Shown here piece after piece: positions 1 through 9,851 of a stretch of 64,000 bases of DNA (within the stretch, counting starts at the first letter, position 1; the number at the start of each line of letters is the position of its first letter). Below the pieces are notes generated by a model. That model did no database searches. It saw nothing but the letters and a program-made list of their open reading frames with translations, and had not been told where the DNA came from. The translations under genes were made by a program, and so were the position numbers. Source of the stretch: Acidithiobacillus caldus ATCC 51756 (GTDB lineage: Bacteria > Pseudomonadota > Gammaproteobacteria > Acidithiobacillales > Acidithiobacillaceae); contig NZ_CP005986.1 of the NCBI RefSeq assembly GCF_000175575.2, forward strand, positions 317,549 through 381,548. The letters are read 5' to 3'.

Positions 1-310
1 AATTGGCGGGCTTCACCTGTCCCGGCGTGCCGGTCTTGGCCGGCGTGTTGAGGGCGCGCTCGCTGCACCGCGAATGCGCGCAGCCATTGTCCCCATCCTT
101 CCAGGCCTGAGGGCCGTCCAGAAGCATGCACGACGCACCTAGCTCCGCGGCAATCTCGGCAAGGCGCTGGGCCAGGGCGTCGGGCCGAGGGCTGCCAGAC
201 AGCCCAAGGCTGGGGAACTCGACGCGAATCTCCCCGTCACCTCGGCGCAGGAGGGCGATCCCGCAATCGCGATAGCACTTGTAGGCGAGATCGACGGATA
301 GTACGGTCAC
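1..310 (-). CDS. DUF429-like protein, partial (5' part only)
   Basis: Only the first 103 residues are visible; the gene runs off the left edge. The chosen GTG start opens a beta-strand (VLSVDLAYK, Asp7) and is followed by a second acidic strand (LLDGPQAWK, Asp65) and a Cys/Arg-rich stretch around residues 76-86. This arrangement resembles DUF429, a family predicted to have an RNase H-like fold. A TTG codon four codons upstream is an alternative start, and neither has a clear Shine-Dalgarno sequence. It lies 55 nt after the permease gene on the same strand, so it may be the last gene of the kdpD-kdpE-permease operon. The function is unknown and the family call is from remembered motif shape only. 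Confidence 0.5.
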   Translation of the reverse strand, partial: MTVLSVDLAYKCYRDCGIALLRRGDGEIRVEFPSLGLSGSPRPDALAQRLAEIAAELGASCMLLDGPQAWKDGDNGCAHSRCSERALNTPAKTGTPGQVKPAN

Positions 311-365
311 GGGCGCTGCCAAGGGGCGCGGGCGCTCGGGGACCGTGTCGACATCGGCGCCACCT

Positions 366-2186
366 TCAAAAGGGAAAAAACTGGGGCAACGTCCAGCTGA
401 TGAGTACGCCCATGAGGATCAACAGCGGTAGCCCCACCCGAAAGAAATCCATGAAGGTATAGCCTGCGGCATTCATGGTCAGGACATTGGTCTGGTAAGC
501 CATGGGGGTGGCGTAGCCGAGATTGGCGCCAAAGAGTACCGCCAGCAGGAAGGGTTCGGGGGACAATCCCAGACCATGGGCGATCTGCACCGAGATGGGC
601 GCGCCGATGAGGGCGCCCGTGGTGTGCGAGGCCACATTGCCGAGGAAGGCGACGAAAAAGAGGATGAGGCCCACGAGGATGGTCGGTGGCAATCCCTGGG
701 TCAAGCTGAGGAAGGCCTGGGCCAGAAAATGCGCGGCCCCGGTCTTGACCAGGGCCATACTCAGGGCGATACCGGCGGCGATGAGGAGGATGACGGAGGC
801 ACTGATGGCGCCGCCCACCTGGCGCCACTCGATGCAACCGGTGACGATCATGAGCAGGACGCCCACGGGTGCCGTGACGGCGATGGGCAAGAGATTCAGA
901 GCCGCCGGCAGGACGATGGCGAGCATGATCAGCAAGGCCAAGGGCGCCTTTTTGCTGCGCGGCAGGTCGACACTGGCATCTAGAAAGGTCAGATCGCCGC
1001 GGGCGCGGATCTCGGCAATGCGCTCCCGTGCGCCCTGTACCAGGACGACGTCGCCGTTGCGCAGGCGCTCGGCCTCGAGATCGTCCGTCTGCAGGCTGGT
1101 GCCGCGGCGGTAGATGCCCAGCGGGGTGAGATCGAAGCGGGCGGCGAAACGACTGCCCTTGAGGGTTCGCCCCACCAGGGGAGAGGCGGGTAGTATCACC
1201 ACCTCCACCACCTGCTGGTCACTGTCCGCATCCTTGTCCTTGTCCGCGGCATCGACCTTCTTGTCGCCGAGGGTCAGTTCCGCCCCGATGCTGGCCTCCA
1301 GATCCTTCAACTTGTCGGCATAATCGCGCACCTGCAGTTCATCGCCGGCGGCAAGCTTGAGGTCGGGGAAGGGCACGAGGATCTGCTCCCCCCGCTGTAC
1401 CCGACTCACCTTGAGATCGCCCACCTCCTTGCGCAGCTCCGCCAGGGTCTTGCCGGCAAACTTGCTGTCTTCCTTGAGCTTGAGCTTGGCATTGAAGATG
1501 CGCGGTGAGCGATCACCGGAGGGTGTTGGCCGCTTGGGCAGGAGCAGGGGGGCGATGAGCCAGAGGTAGACCATCGCCACCCCGCCGGCGATGGCGGCGG
1601 GTAGGGTGAAATGGAACATACCCATGGGCGGCAGACCCAAGGACTGGGCCACGGACACCACCACCAGGTTGGTGGAAGTACCGATGGTAGTGGCCATGCC
1701 GCCGATGAGGGCCGAAAAGCCCAAGGGCATGAGCATGCGTGAGACCGGCCGGTTGGTGCGCAGGGCAATACTGGTGAGCAAGGGGATCAGGAGGACCACC
1801 AGAGGCGTGTCGTTGACGAAGGCGCTCAAGACAGCGGTGACCAGGAGTACCAGCAGTAAGGCCAGGGGTGGCGCCCAGTTCCAGACCTTGCTCAGAAATC
1901 GACCCAGAGGCTCCAGGGCGCCGGTGTGGACGATGGCCGCGCCGGCCACCATCAAGGAGACGATGGCTACCAAAGCCTCATTGCCAAAGCCCTGGAAAAA
2001 GATGGTGGGGTCGAGGGTGCCGTGGCCCACCCGCATGGGCAGCAGGGCGAAGAACAGGGGGATGATCACCAGGATCCCGAGGCTCGTGGTGGCCACCGGA
2101 ATGTTCTGCCGGCTGTAGGAGACCAGCGCCAGGAGGGCGATGATCATGACCGCAATGGCGTGGATGCTCGGGGTATCGACGGGCAT
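366..2186 (-). CDS. SLC13-family permease with two TrkA_C (RCK_C) domains
   Basis: 606-residue inner-membrane carrier. The N-terminal membrane half (residues ~1-222) contains FVNDTPLVV and GTSTNLVVVS, the duplicated Asn/Thr motifs of the divalent-anion/Na+ symporter (SLC13/CitT) family. Two cytosolic TrkA_C-type domains follow (roughly 235-305 and 325-400), then a second membrane half with GNVASHTTGALIG. Known relatives move sulfate or dicarboxylates; the substrate cannot be read here. ATG was chosen because it overlaps the kdpE stop by one base (TGATG), which suggests translational coupling. A reading frame continuing much further upstream is only antisense/overlap noise through kdpE. Operon order with the Kdp two-component genes suggests expression under K+ or osmotic stress (inference). 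Confidence 0.85.
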   Translation of the reverse strand: MPVDTPSIHAIAVMIIALLALVSYSRQNIPVATTSLGILVIIPLFFALLPMRVGHGTLDPTIFFQGFGNEALVAIVSLMVAGAAIVHTGALEPLGRFLSKVWNWAPPLALLLVLLVTAVLSAFVNDTPLVVLLIPLLTSIALRTNRPVSRMLMPLGFSALIGGMATTIGTSTNLVVVSVAQSLGLPPMGMFHFTLPAAIAGGVAMVYLWLIAPLLLPKRPTPSGDRSPRIFNAKLKLKEDSKFAGKTLAELRKEVGDLKVSRVQRGEQILVPFPDLKLAAGDELQVRDYADKLKDLEASIGAELTLGDKKVDAADKDKDADSDQQVVEVVILPASPLVGRTLKGSRFAARFDLTPLGIYRRGTSLQTDDLEAERLRNGDVVLVQGARERIAEIRARGDLTFLDASVDLPRSKKAPLALLIMLAIVLPAALNLLPIAVTAPVGVLLMIVTGCIEWRQVGGAISASVILLIAAGIALSMALVKTGAAHFLAQAFLSLTQGLPPTILVGLILFFVAFLGNVASHTTGALIGAPISVQIAHGLGLSPEPFLLAVLFGANLGYATPMAYQTNVLTMNAAGYTFMDFFRVGLPLLILMGVLISWTLPQFFPF

Positions 2187-2917
2187 CAGGAATCGCTCCG
2201 GCTGGGGTCGGGGATGACCAGACGGTAGCCCAGACCGAGCTCCGTGATCAAGTACTGCGGCGCATTGGGGTCTGCCTCGATTTTCTCGCGCAGGCGCTGG
2301 ATGTAGATGCGCACATAATGGTTGTCCTCGGCGTGGGATGGTCCCCAAATGGCCGCGAGGATCTGGCGATGTGTGAGCACCGCGCCGGCGTGGCGCAAGA
2401 GCAGGCGCAGCAGCTGATACTCCTTGGCCGTGAGGCTGATCTCCCGCGCGCCAATGCGCAGGCAACGGCGGTCGTCGACGAGCGCCCAGTCGCCCACGCG
2501 CAGCGGGCCTTGCTCGCTTTTGCGACCCAGGCGGCGCAGATGGGCCTGCAGGCGGGCCAGCAGCTCGCCCACGGTAAAAGGTTTGGTCAGATAGTCGTCG
2601 GCGCCGCGCTGCAGGGCTTCCACCTTGTCGACTTCCTGGCCACGCGCCGAGAGGACCATGACGATGCTCTCCGGCGTTTCCCGACGAAACCAGGGGATCA
2701 GATCGAGACCGTCGCCATCGGGCAGACCAAGGTCCAGAAAAATGGCGAGAAAGGGATCGGCTCCCTGGGATCGGCGCTGGCGCAGTCCCACCTTGGCCTT
2801 GGCGGCGGTGTTCTCCCAACGGAGGTCATAGTGCCCCTCGGCCCGCAGCGCCCGTTGCAGGAACTGGGCGATGGCCGCATCGTCCTCTACCAGCAGGATG
2901 GCCGCCTCCTGTGCCAC
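2186..2917 (-). CDS. kdpE: Response regulator KdpE
   Basis: 243-residue OmpR/PhoB-type response regulator. The receiver domain shows the acidic pair (EDD at 11-13), phosphoacceptor Asp62 in FLDLGLPDGDG and the conserved Lys in YLTKPF. The C-terminal winged helix carries LTAKEYQLL and ends with ITELGLGYRL, as in KdpE. Asp62 sits about ten residues later than the usual Asp52 because of a short insertion (QRRSQGADP) before it. The GTG start directly abuts the kdpD stop. It should activate the divergent kdpFABC operon when phosphorylated by KdpD under K+ limitation (family knowledge). Confidence 0.95.
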   Translation of the reverse strand: MAQEAAILLVEDDAAIAQFLQRALRAEGHYDLRWENTAAKAKVGLRQRRSQGADPFLAIFLDLGLPDGDGLDLIPWFRRETPESIVMVLSARGQEVDKVEALQRGADDYLTKPFTVGELLARLQAHLRRLGRKSEQGPLRVGDWALVDDRRCLRIGAREISLTAKEYQLLRLLLRHAGAVLTHRQILAAIWGPSHAEDNHYVRIYIQRLREKIEADPNAPQYLITELGLGYRLVIPDPSRSDS

Positions 2918-5656
2918 TCACTCCTCCTGGGGCAGCGAGGGCGGCGCTTCCCGGGGCAGGGAAAAACAGAACTTGGCGCCGCGGTTCATGACCTGATTGC
3001 TGGCCCAGATGCGTCCGCCGTGCATCTGCAGGACACTCTGGGCGATGGCGAGACCGAGGCCGCTGCCGCCCGTGCCCACAGGTGGTTTGACACGGCTGAA
3101 GCGCTCGAAGATCTCGCGCTCGCGCCCCGGCGGAATACCGTAGCCGTGGTCGATGACGCAGACGAAGATCTCCTGGGGGTTGGCCCAGGCCTGAATGTCG
3201 ACGGCAGTGCCCGGCGGGGTGTAACGGCAGGCGTTTTCGATGAGATTGCCCAGCACTTGGGTGAGCAGCGTGGGGTCACCGTGCAACAGCGGCAGATCGG
3301 CGGGGATCTGGACGTTGAACGGGCGGTCGGCGCAGGGGCTCTGGCGCTCGCGGCGGGCGCTGCCGAGGATATCCGTCAAGGGCACCCACTCCTTGTGCAG
3401 TTCGGCACCACCCGAGAGCAGCGCGGCAACGCGGAGGATGCGCTCCATGGTCTGGCTCATGCGTTCCGTTTCCGTCCGGATATCCCGGATCAGCTGCTGT
3501 TGCTCTGCCTCCGGCAGGGTGCCGTGTAGACGCTCTAAGGTGCCGAGGGAGCCCAGAATGGTGGTCAGCGGCGTGCGTAGGTCGTGGGAGACGGCACTCA
3601 GCAGGGCGCTTTGCATGCGCTCCAACTGAAGGTGCAGATCGGCCTCGCTACGCCGCTGGAAGGTACGGGCCGACTCCAGGGCGACGGCCACCAGCCGGGT
3701 GATGGTCTCCATGTAGCGCAGCCAGTCCGCGGGTGTGCGTCGGATCTCCACATCGCTCACCATCATCACGCCCAGCACCCGTTCGCCGGCGGATATGGGC
3801 AGCATCAGGGCGGGCAGGCCCGATAGGGTATCCGTGCCCATGCCAGCGGGGCGACCGTGCTGGAATACCCACACCGCCGCCGACTGCAGGCCGTCGCGCT
3901 GTTCGCCGAGGTCCGTATCCTCGGGCAGCAGGCGCAGAGGCAGACCGTCATCGGCCCCGGCAGGCAGCCAGAAGGCGGTACTGAGGCCCAGGGTACTGTG
4001 GATCTGCTCGGCCGCGGTGGTCAGGATTTCCGGTGCGCTGCGCAGGCGGCTCAGGGCCTGCACCAGGGTGTAGAGGTTACGCGCGCGGCGCTCGCGCATT
4101 CGCGCCATGTTTTCCTGTTCCCGCGAACGGGCCACCAGCTGGCTGATGAGGACGGCAAGGGCGAGGATGATGCCAAAGGTCACCAGGGAGCCGAGGGTTG
4201 CCGGCAGACCCCGGCTCAGCCCGAAGGCGTAGAAGGTCACCAGCGCGCTGGACAGGGCGATGATGGAGGGCCAGCGCCCATAATGCAGCGCCGTCCCCAC
4301 CGTGCCCACGAGGTAGAGGAGGAAGACGCTGGGCAGTCCGAGCAGCGGATTCAGGGCCAGGGCCAGCAGCGACAGGCCGATGCCGAGACCGGCACCGATG
4401 GCCAGGGCACGGTTACGCTGGCGCCGCTGTTCCGGGCTGATGGTCATGCCGAGGTACTGGCGGCTTCTTTCCAGACTCTCCTCGCTCACGGCCTTCTTGA
4501 GGGGCAGCGGGTGGACGACCACATCCATTCGCCGCCGGCGGTTCAGTAGCTTGCCCAGCAGCGAGCCCGGCCACCACCAGATGTAGCGGCGCAGGCCCTG
4601 GGCCTGACCGACGAGGATCTGTGTCACATCCCGTAACTCGGCGTAGGCCAGGATCTCCGCCGCCACATCCACGCCCGTCAGACGCACGGTTTCGGCACCG
4701 AGGCGTTCGGCCAGATGCAGATGGCTCCAGAGCCAGGCCTGTTCCTCGGGTTTTTGCAGGAGTCCGCGGGGGGTGTCGACGTGGACCACGATCCAGGGGC
4801 AGCGCAGGGCCGTGGCCAGGTGGTAGCCGGCCCGTACCAGATGCTCGTCCTCGGGATACATGCCGATGGCCACCAAGAGGCGCTCCCGTACCCCGCCGGA
4901 CTTGGAGTCTTCGGGGTTTTCGGCGTTGAATTGACGCAGCTCCAGGTCGACGCGGTCGGCGGCGATGCGCATGGCCAACTGGCGCAGGGCGATGAGGTTG
5001 CCCTTGCGGAAGAAGTTGGCCATGGCGCGCTCACCGCGTTCCCCCAGGTAGACCTTGCCCTCCTTGAGGCGCTGCAGGAGGTCGGTGTCGCTGATGTCCA
5101 CCAGGGTCAGCTCCTCGGCCTCGGCGATGACCCGATCCGGTACCGTTTCCCGAACCTGCACGCCGGTAATGGCCCGCACGACCTCGTTGACGCTTTCGAG
5201 GTGCTGGACGTTGACGGTGGTGGCCACATGGATGCCTGCGTCCAGGAGTTCCTCCAGATCCTGCCAGCGTTTTTGGTGGCGGGAACCCGGGGCGTTACTG
5301 TGGGCGAGCTCATCCAGAAGCAGAAGGCCGGGACGCCGCTGGAGGGCCGCATCCAGGTCGAATTCCTTGAGGGTGACGTTGCGGTGCTGGGCCTCTCGCA
5401 GGGGGAGCTGGGGCAGGGCATCGGCCAGGGCCTGGGTGTCGCTGCGCTGATGGGTCTCCACAACGCCGATGAGCACGTCCCGACCCTTGTTCATCTCGTC
5501 CAGGCCGTAACGGAGCATGGCGTAGGTCTTGCCTACCCCAGGGGCGGCGCCGAAAAAGATCTTCAGCCGTCCCCGTTGTTTGGCGGCCTCTTCCTTTTGC
5601 ACGGCCGCCAGCAGGGCATCGGGGTCCGGTCTATCCTCAGTGATGTCGTCACTCAT
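2918..5656 (-). CDS. kdpD: Osmosensitive K+ channel histidine kinase KdpD
   Basis: 912-residue membrane sensor kinase. The N-terminal KdpD domain has a Walker A (GAAPGVGKT, residues ~36-44) and LLLLDELAHSN, followed by a universal-stress-like domain. Four closely spaced hydrophobic segments (about residues 400-500) precede a GAF-type region, the dimerisation helix with His691 (SHDLRTPLTTIL), and an ATPase domain with NLIENACRYTP and GSGLGL. ATG was chosen because AAGGA lies just upstream; an in-frame TTG 23 codons earlier has no such signal. It phosphorylates KdpE in response to low K+ or osmotic shift (family knowledge). Confidence 0.96.
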   Translation of the reverse strand: MSDDITEDRPDPDALLAAVQKEEAAKQRGRLKIFFGAAPGVGKTYAMLRYGLDEMNKGRDVLIGVVETHQRSDTQALADALPQLPLREAQHRNVTLKEFDLDAALQRRPGLLLLDELAHSNAPGSRHQKRWQDLEELLDAGIHVATTVNVQHLESVNEVVRAITGVQVRETVPDRVIAEAEELTLVDISDTDLLQRLKEGKVYLGERGERAMANFFRKGNLIALRQLAMRIAADRVDLELRQFNAENPEDSKSGGVRERLLVAIGMYPEDEHLVRAGYHLATALRCPWIVVHVDTPRGLLQKPEEQAWLWSHLHLAERLGAETVRLTGVDVAAEILAYAELRDVTQILVGQAQGLRRYIWWWPGSLLGKLLNRRRRMDVVVHPLPLKKAVSEESLERSRQYLGMTISPEQRRQRNRALAIGAGLGIGLSLLALALNPLLGLPSVFLLYLVGTVGTALHYGRWPSIIALSSALVTFYAFGLSRGLPATLGSLVTFGIILALAVLISQLVARSREQENMARMRERRARNLYTLVQALSRLRSAPEILTTAAEQIHSTLGLSTAFWLPAGADDGLPLRLLPEDTDLGEQRDGLQSAAVWVFQHGRPAGMGTDTLSGLPALMLPISAGERVLGVMMVSDVEIRRTPADWLRYMETITRLVAVALESARTFQRRSEADLHLQLERMQSALLSAVSHDLRTPLTTILGSLGTLERLHGTLPEAEQQQLIRDIRTETERMSQTMERILRVAALLSGGAELHKEWVPLTDILGSARRERQSPCADRPFNVQIPADLPLLHGDPTLLTQVLGNLIENACRYTPPGTAVDIQAWANPQEIFVCVIDHGYGIPPGREREIFERFSRVKPPVGTGGSGLGLAIAQSVLQMHGGRIWASNQVMNRGAKFCFSLPREAPPSLPQEE

Positions 5657-5759
5657 GGGTTCCTTGTGGCCAGCCGTGGCGCCCTCGCTTTCCAGCATCA
5701 TAGGGTAAGGGCTGCGGCGGGCCAATAGGCTGCGGGGCGGCTGGAGTCGTGCCGCCGAC

Positions 5760-5780
5760 TTTTTATGGCATTTTTACACG
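5760..5780 (+). promoter_or_regulatory. Probable KdpE-binding box upstream of the kdp operon
   Basis: The stretch TTTTTATGGCATTTTTACAC in the 163-nt gap between kdpD and the kdp operon closely matches the two T-rich half-sites (TTTTTAT...TTTTTTTACAC) of the E. coli KdpE target, which I compare from memory. It lies about 40 nt upstream of the first small ORF and in the right orientation. I could not assign a clean -35/-10 pair. Confidence 0.55.
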
Positions 5781-5819
5781 GCTGTCGTTATGGTGCCAAA
5801 GTCTGCAAGGAGATCGATC

Positions 5820-5909
5820 ATGTTTTTGCTCTACCTCGTGATACTGCTGATACCTTTCGGTCTGGGCGCGGGCCTCGTCTATTTTCTCGAGCGTGTGAGG
5901 AGCTGGTGA
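5820..5909 (+). CDS. 29-residue single-pass membrane microprotein upstream of kdpF
   Basis: ATG preceded by a strong AAGGAG seven nt upstream. The peptide begins MFLLYLVILLIPFGLG and ends LERVRSW, so it is one hydrophobic helix with a basic C-terminal tail. Its stop overlaps the kdpF start by one base (TGATG), and kdpF in turn overlaps kdpA. KdpF itself is a separate, recognisable gene immediately after, so this is an additional small membrane subunit candidate and not KdpF. No family recognised. Coding status is inferred from the Shine-Dalgarno sequence, the coupling and the hydrophobicity. Confidence 0.6.
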   Translation: MFLLYLVILLIPFGLGAGLVYFLERVRSW

Positions 5910-6001
5910 TGGATATCTTTACCTGGATCGGTCTTGGCCTTGCCGCTGTCTTGCTCGTATATCTGTTCTTTTTCCTGTTCAACCCGGAGCGTTTCCTATG
6001 A
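5909..6001 (+). CDS. kdpF: K+-transporting ATPase subunit KdpF
   Basis: 30-residue single-helix peptide (MDIFTWIGLGLAAVLLVYLF core, ending NPERFL). The C-terminal PERF is the hallmark of KdpF, a small subunit that stabilises the KdpABC complex in the inner membrane. It overlaps the upstream microprotein by one base and the kdpA start by four bases (ATGA). Confidence 0.88.
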   Translation: MDIFTWIGLGLAAVLLVYLFFFLFNPERFL

Positions 6002-7764
6002 ATGACGCCCTGCTGCTCACCTTCACCACGATTGCGCTGAGTATCGTTCTCGCGTGGCCTCTGGGCATCTACATGCGGCGTATCTACAGCGATGAGCATT
6101 GCCTGGCCAAAAGGCTCCTGGGGCCGGTGGAGCGTGCCATCTACGTCGTCGCTGGCATCGATGCCAAGGCCGATATGGGTTGGAAGCAATACGCCCTGCT
6201 CTGGATTTTGTTCAATGTGGTGGGCGGTGTTTTTCTTTACGTGCTTTTGTACTTTCAGAATTACCTGCCACTCGATCCCATGCATTTTGGCAGCCCCGGT
6301 GTACAGATCAGTTTCAACACGGCGGCGAGTTTCGTCTCCAACACCAACTGGCAGGATTACGGTGGCGAAACGACCATGAGTTATCTCAGCCAGATGCTGG
6401 GCATGGCCGTACAAAACTTTCTTTCGGCCGCCTCGGGCATCGTCCTGGCCATCGCCATGATTCGCGGCTTTACCCGGGCAGAAAAGCCGGGCATCGGTAA
6501 CCTGTGGGTGGATCTGGTACGCACGACCCTGTATGTGCTCATCCCTCTGTCCATCGTTCTCGCCCTCTTTTTCGTGGAGCAGGGGGCCATCCAGAATTTT
6601 GCCGCCTACGTCCACGCCGATTTGCTCCAGCCCTTTGTCCACCAGGGCAAGCTCATGACCCAGCAGGTCATCGCCATGGGGCCGGCGGCATCGCAGGAGG
6701 CCATCAAGCTCCTCGGGACCAACGGCGGCGGTTTTTTCAATGCCAATTCCGGCCATCCTTTCGAGAATCCCACGGGGCTGACCAATCTCTTCCAGATGGT
6801 GGCCATCTTCCTCATTCCCTTTGCCCTGGTGTTCTATTTTGGACATCGGGTCAAGAACCTGCGTCTGGGGGTAGGTATCCTCGCCGTCATGCTTCTGCTG
6901 TTCACCCCTTTGGCATTGCTCAGTCAGCAACAGGAACTGGCGGGTAACCCGCTGCTGACGGCCGTGGGCGTCGATCAGAACAACACCCCGGCTCTGGCGG
7001 GGGGTGGCAACATGGAGGGGGTGGAGGAGCGCATCGGCGCCGCCGGCAGCGCCCTCTTTGGTGCGGTGGCCACGGGTACCTCCACGGGTGCGGCCAACTC
7101 TGCCTACGACTCCTTCATGCCCTTGTCGGGAATGGTGAATCTGCTCCTCATGCAACTCGGAGAGGTGACCCCAGGCGGGGTGGGTACGGGCATTGCCTCC
7201 ATGCTCGCCTTCGTCCTCATCGCCGTTTTCCTCGCGGGCCTCATGATCGGCCGCACGCCCGAATTTCTGGGCAAGAAGATCGAGGCCTACGAAATCAAGA
7301 TGGCCTCTCTGGCCATTCTGGTCATGCCCCTGCTGGTCCTCATCGGCACGGCCGTGGCCGTGAGCCTGCCCGGTGGGCGCGACGCGGTCTTGAATCCGGG
7401 CGCCCACGGCTTTTCGGAGATTCTTTATGCCGTGACGAGCCCCAGTAACAACAACGGCAGTGCTTTCGGCGGCCTTAACGCCAACACCACCTTCTACAAC
7501 CTGCTGACGGGCCTGTGCGTACTGGTCAACCGCTACCTGGCTTATCTGCCCTTGCTGGCCATTGCCGGCTCCCTGGCGGCAAAAAAACGGATCCCGGCCA
7601 GTCCCGGTACCCTGAACCCGGCCACCCCCCTTTTCGTGGTCTTCACCACCATCGTGGTCTTGCTGGTCGGGGCATTGAACTTCATCCCGGCTCTCGGTCT
7701 TGGGCCCATCGCCGAGCAGTTGAGTCTGCCCTCGGCAGTCCACACCGCTTCGACTGGTCATTGA
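5998..7764 (+). CDS. kdpA: K+-transporting ATPase subunit KdpA
   Basis: 588-residue channel-like, K+-selecting subunit of the KdpFABC P-type ATPase in the inner membrane. It shows four TrkH/KcsA-like selectivity repeats; the clearest are [20 protein letters not shown] near residue 240 and the [12 protein letters not shown] stretch near residue 480. There are about ten hydrophobic segments. Length is normal for the family (about 560-590). It is coupled to kdpF by a four-base overlap and followed by kdpB ten nt later. Confidence 0.97.
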   Translation: MNDALLLTFTTIALSIVLAWPLGIYMRRIYSDEHCLAKRLLGPVERAIYVVAGIDAKADMGWKQYALLWILFNVVGGVFLYVLLYFQNYLPLDPMHFGSPGVQISFNTAASFVSNTNWQDYGGETTMSYLSQMLGMAVQNFLSAASGIVLAIAMIRGFTRAEKPGIGNLWVDLVRTTLYVLIPLSIVLALFFVEQGAIQNFAAYVHADLLQPFVHQGKLMTQQVIAMGPAASQEAIKLLGTNGGGFFNANSGHPFENPTGLTNLFQMVAIFLIPFALVFYFGHRVKNLRLGVGILAVMLLLFTPLALLSQQQELAGNPLLTAVGVDQNNTPALAGGGNMEGVEERIGAAGSALFGAVATGTSTGAANSAYDSFMPLSGMVNLLLMQLGEVTPGGVGTGIASMLAFVLIAVFLAGLMIGRTPEFLGKKIEAYEIKMASLAILVMPLLVLIGTAVAVSLPGGRDAVLNPGAHGFSEILYAVTSPSNNNGSAFGGLNANTTFYNLLTGLCVLVNRYLAYLPLLAIAGSLAAKKRIPASPGTLNPATPLFVVFTTIVVLLVGALNFIPALGLGPIAEQLSLPSAVHTASTGH

Positions 7765-7774
7765 GAGACGCACC

Positions 7775-9841
7775 ATGACGACCCATCACATCCATAGTGC
7801 ACGTTTTTCCTGGCGCGATCTGGGCCGAGCCGCCATTCGTGAGAGCTTCCGCAAGCTCGATCCGCGGGTGCAGTGGCGTAACCCGGTGATGTTCGTGGTG
7901 TATATCGGCGCCATTTTGGTCACCGCCATCGGCATCGCCGACCTTCTGCACGGCCGCTGGTCCGAGGCGGGCTTTGTCTGGGCCGTGGATTTCTGGCTTT
8001 GGCTCACCGTGCTCTTTGCCAATTTCTCCGAAGCCCTTGCCGAAGGGCAGGGCAAGGCCCAGGCAGCGAGCCTGCGCCAGGCCCGCCACGAGGTCACGGC
8101 CAAGAAGCTGCGCGAAGCGCGTCACGACGCCGGCTGGGAGGAGGTGGCGGGAGCGAGCCTGCAGCCCGGGGATTACGTCCTGGTGGAGGCCGGTGACACC
8201 ATCCCTTCCGATGGTGAGGCCGTGGAGGGGGTCGCCTCGGTGGACGAGAGCGCCATCACCGGTGAAAGCGCCCCCGTCATCCGCGAAGGCGGCGGCGATC
8301 GCAGCGCCGTCACCGGCGGCACCCGGGTGCTGTCGGACTGGCTGGTGGTGAGAATCACCAGCAGTCCCGGCGAGACCTTCCTCGACCGCATGATCCGTAT
8401 GGTGGAGGGGGCGGCGCGGCGCAAGACCCCCAATGAGATCGCCCTGGCGGTGCTGCTGGTGCTGCTCACCATCGTGTTCCTGGTGGTGACGGTCACCCTC
8501 TACCCCTTTTCCTACTATAGCGTTCACTTTGCCAACCACAGCGGCACCGTGATCAGCACCACGGTGCTGGTGGCCCTCTTGGTCTGCCTCATTCCCACCA
8601 CCATCGGCGCCTTACTGCCGGCCATCGGTATCGCCGGCATCATGCGCCTCTTGCAGGCCAATGTGGTGGCCAAGTCGGGCCGCGCCATCGAGGCGGCAGG
8701 GGACGCCGATGTCCTTTTCCTGGACAAGACCGGCACCATTACCTTTGGCAACCGCCAGGCTTCGGCCTTCTACCCCGCCCCCGGTGTGACGGATCAGGAG
8801 CTCGCCAGTGCCGCGCGCCTGTCTTCCCTCACGGACGATACTCCCGAGGGAAAAAGCATCGTCTTGCTGGCGGAGCAGAAGTATCCCAGTGCCCGGGAGA
8901 GCGTGGGGGAGGACGCCAAATGGATTGCGTTCAGTGCCGAAACGCGCATGAGCGGTGTCGATGCCAGCGGCAAGGAGCTACGCAAAGGCGCGCCCGATGC
9001 CGTCAAAGCCTGGGTTCTGGAAAAAGGCGGACAGTGGCCGGCGGAGATCGACCAGATCGTGCAGAAGGTGGCCCAGTCCGGCGCCACACCCTTGGTCGTC
9101 GCTCTGGACGGCCGCGGTTTGGGGGTGGTGGAGCTCAAGGACATCGTCAAGCCCGGCATCAAGGAGCGCTTTGCCGAACTGCGCAAAATGGGTATCCGTA
9201 CGGTGATGGTCACGGGCGATAATCCCCTGACGGCGGGGGCCATCGCCGCCGAGGCCGGAGTGGACGATTATCTGGCCGAGGCCAAGCCCGAGACCAAACT
9301 CGCGCGTATTCGCGAGTACCACCAGGAAGGCCACATGGTGGCCATGACCGGCGACGGCACCAACGACGCGCCAGCCCTCGCGCAGGCCGATGTGGCCGTG
9401 TGCATGGCAAGCGGCACCCAAGCTGCGCGGGAGGCGGCCAACATGGTGGATCTGGACTCCGATCCCACCAAGCTTCTGGAGATCGTCCGCATCGGCAAGC
9501 AGCTCCTCATGACCCGCGGGTCTCTGACCACCTTCAGCATTGCCAACGATGTGGCCAAGTACTTCGCCATCATCCCGGCGGCTTTCGTGGGAACCTATCC
9601 GCAGGTCGCCGCGTTGAACATCATGGACCTGAGTTCGCCTGAGAGTGCGATTCTCTCGGCGGTGATCTTCAATGCCGTGGTCATCCCTTTCCTGATCCCA
9701 TTGGCCCTCAAGGGCGTCGCCTACCGGGCGGTGTCGGCGCAAGCGCTTTTGCGCCGTAACCTCCTGATTTACGGCCTGGGGGGGCTCATTGCGCCCTTCA
9801 TCGGCATCAAGCTCATCGACATCCTCCTAAGCCTTCTGTGA
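7775..9841 (+). CDS. kdpB: K+-transporting P-type ATPase catalytic subunit KdpB
   Basis: 688-residue P-type ATPase that hydrolyses ATP to drive K+ uptake through KdpA. Diagnostic motifs are TGES in the actuator loop (SAITGESAP), the phosphorylated Asp in [11 protein letters not shown], and [19 protein letters not shown] in the hinge. Length and motif spacing are normal. It sits ten nt after kdpA and ten nt before kdpC. Confidence 0.98.
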   Translation: MTTHHIHSARFSWRDLGRAAIRESFRKLDPRVQWRNPVMFVVYIGAILVTAIGIADLLHGRWSEAGFVWAVDFWLWLTVLFANFSEALAEGQGKAQAASLRQARHEVTAKKLREARHDAGWEEVAGASLQPGDYVLVEAGDTIPSDGEAVEGVASVDESAITGESAPVIREGGGDRSAVTGGTRVLSDWLVVRITSSPGETFLDRMIRMVEGAARRKTPNEIALAVLLVLLTIVFLVVTVTLYPFSYYSVHFANHSGTVISTTVLVALLVCLIPTTIGALLPAIGIAGIMRLLQANVVAKSGRAIEAAGDADVLFLDKTGTITFGNRQASAFYPAPGVTDQELASAARLSSLTDDTPEGKSIVLLAEQKYPSARESVGEDAKWIAFSAETRMSGVDASGKELRKGAPDAVKAWVLEKGGQWPAEIDQIVQKVAQSGATPLVVALDGRGLGVVELKDIVKPGIKERFAELRKMGIRTVMVTGDNPLTAGAIAAEAGVDDYLAEAKPETKLARIREYHQEGHMVAMTGDGTNDAPALAQADVAVCMASGTQAAREAANMVDLDSDPTKLLEIVRIGKQLLMTRGSLTTFSIANDVAKYFAIIPAAFVGTYPQVAALNIMDLSSPESAILSAVIFNAVVIPFLIPLALKGVAYRAVSAQALLRRNLLIYGLGGLIAPFIGIKLIDILLSLL

Positions 9842-9851
9842 GGGGTGCATC

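Noticed and set aside
5818-7776. 652-codon open frame on the minus strand across kdpA
   Set aside because: Antisense to a certain kdpA; composition (Gln/His/Gly/Arg-rich) is that of a GC-rich shadow frame without a ribosome site.
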